Shown here one piece after another: positions 63,665 to 64,000 of a stretch of 64,000 nt of DNA. The position numbers and the translations under genes were made by a program. The notes below the pieces were generated by a model. That model was not told the origin of the DNA and made no database searches. It worked only from the letters and a program-made list of their open reading frames with translations. Each line of letters starts with the position of its first letter. Within the stretch, counting starts at the first letter, position 1. The stretch covers positions 489,744-553,743 of the forward strand of contig WBMV01005979.1 of assembly GCA_013396655.1 (NCBI GenBank). The letters are read 5' to 3'. Source of the DNA: Campylorhamphus procurvoides. Lineage: Eukaryota; Chordata; Aves; Passeriformes; Dendrocolaptidae.

Positions 63665-64000
63665 CATTAGAGGTGGGCCTTTGCCAGTCATGTGAAGTTC
63701 AGCCAGGCTAAGTGCAAGGTCCTGCATCTGGTTCAGGGCAATCCCAAGCACAAACACAAGCTAGGCAGAGCAAGGACTGAGAGCAGCCCTGAGGAGAAGG
63801 ACTTGGGAGCACCAGTGGATGAGAGATTGAGTATGACCTGGCAGTGTCTGCTTGCAGCCCAGAAAGCCAATTGTATCCAGAGCTGCTTCAAAAGCAGTGT
63901 GGCCAACAGGTCGAGGAAGGTGATTCCCCTCCTTTGCTCAGGTCTGGTGAGACCACACCTGCAGTACTGCCCACCTCTGGAGCCCCAAACATAAGAGGGA
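63665..64000 (+). mobile_element. CR1 LINE, 5'-truncated, continues past the window end
   Basis: The plus strand frame at 63692-63994 carries CR1 ORF2 C-terminal motifs in order: MKFSQAKCKVLHL, a short NPKHKHKLGRA segment, ESSPEEKDLG, QKANCIQ, VANRSRKVI, and LVRPHLQYC, where CR1 has LVRPHLEYC. It is close to the usual CR1 sequence, with an uninterrupted frame of 100 codons, suggesting a younger copy than most here. The 3' part lies outside the window. Confidence 0.92.

Noticed and set aside
1..64000. CRISPR array, operon or phage-type system
   Set aside because: No regularly spaced repeats with unique spacers and no prokaryotic gene organisation. CR1 LINEs and LTRs show the DNA is vertebrate.

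Overview
The window reads as nuclear DNA of a bird. It is AT-rich and has no bacterial-type gene packing. It carries many fragments of CR1, the dominant avian LINE, and two copies of a solo-LTR type I recognise as common in bird genomes. One CR1 ends in a pentanucleotide (ATTCT) tail, a 3' end seen in many avian CR1s. The species cannot be named from this sequence.

I find no host protein-coding gene, no exon I can defend, no rRNA or tRNA gene, no CRISPR array and no operon. The longest open frame (183 codons, 40980-41531) is part of a CR1 reverse transcriptase. The other frames of 100-150 codons are either CR1 or chance frames with no recognisable domain. The window is therefore a gene desert, or the interior of a very long intron.

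Layout: 0-16 kb is mostly unassigned AT-rich DNA with one very old CR1-clade LINE on the minus strand (about 4.0-5.7 kb), an old CR1 3' piece (13.2-13.6 kb) and two GC-richer patches of unknown origin (about 8.0-8.6 and 11.4-12.0 kb). 16-32 kb holds two minus-strand CR1 3' ends (16.3 and 19.0-19.6 kb), a possible LTR scrap (19.9 kb) and an unassigned GC-richer patch (27.2-28.0 kb). 32-44 kb holds two solo LTRs of one family in the same orientation (32.09 and 43.17 kb), an ancient CR1/L3-like piece (36 kb), a long purine-rich block (37.4-39.1 kb) and a 1.4-kb CR1 with a 16-copy ATTCT tail (40.66-42.08 kb). 44-56 kb holds a CR1 on the plus strand (46.7-47.6 kb) and an internally deleted CR1 on the minus strand (48.5-49.0 kb). 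56-64 kb is a CR1 cluster: a long copy broken by two unrelated-looking inserts (56.6-59.95 kb), then fragments at 60.1, 61.2 and 63.7 kb, the last running off the window end.

No set of genes works together here. What can be read is a layered history of retrotransposon insertion and decay, plus small tandem repeats and structure-prone motifs. I found no convincing new biological system. The most worthwhile leads are the two inserts inside the 57-59.9 kb CR1, the purine-rich block, and a perfect 33-bp tandem duplication at 62.8 kb.
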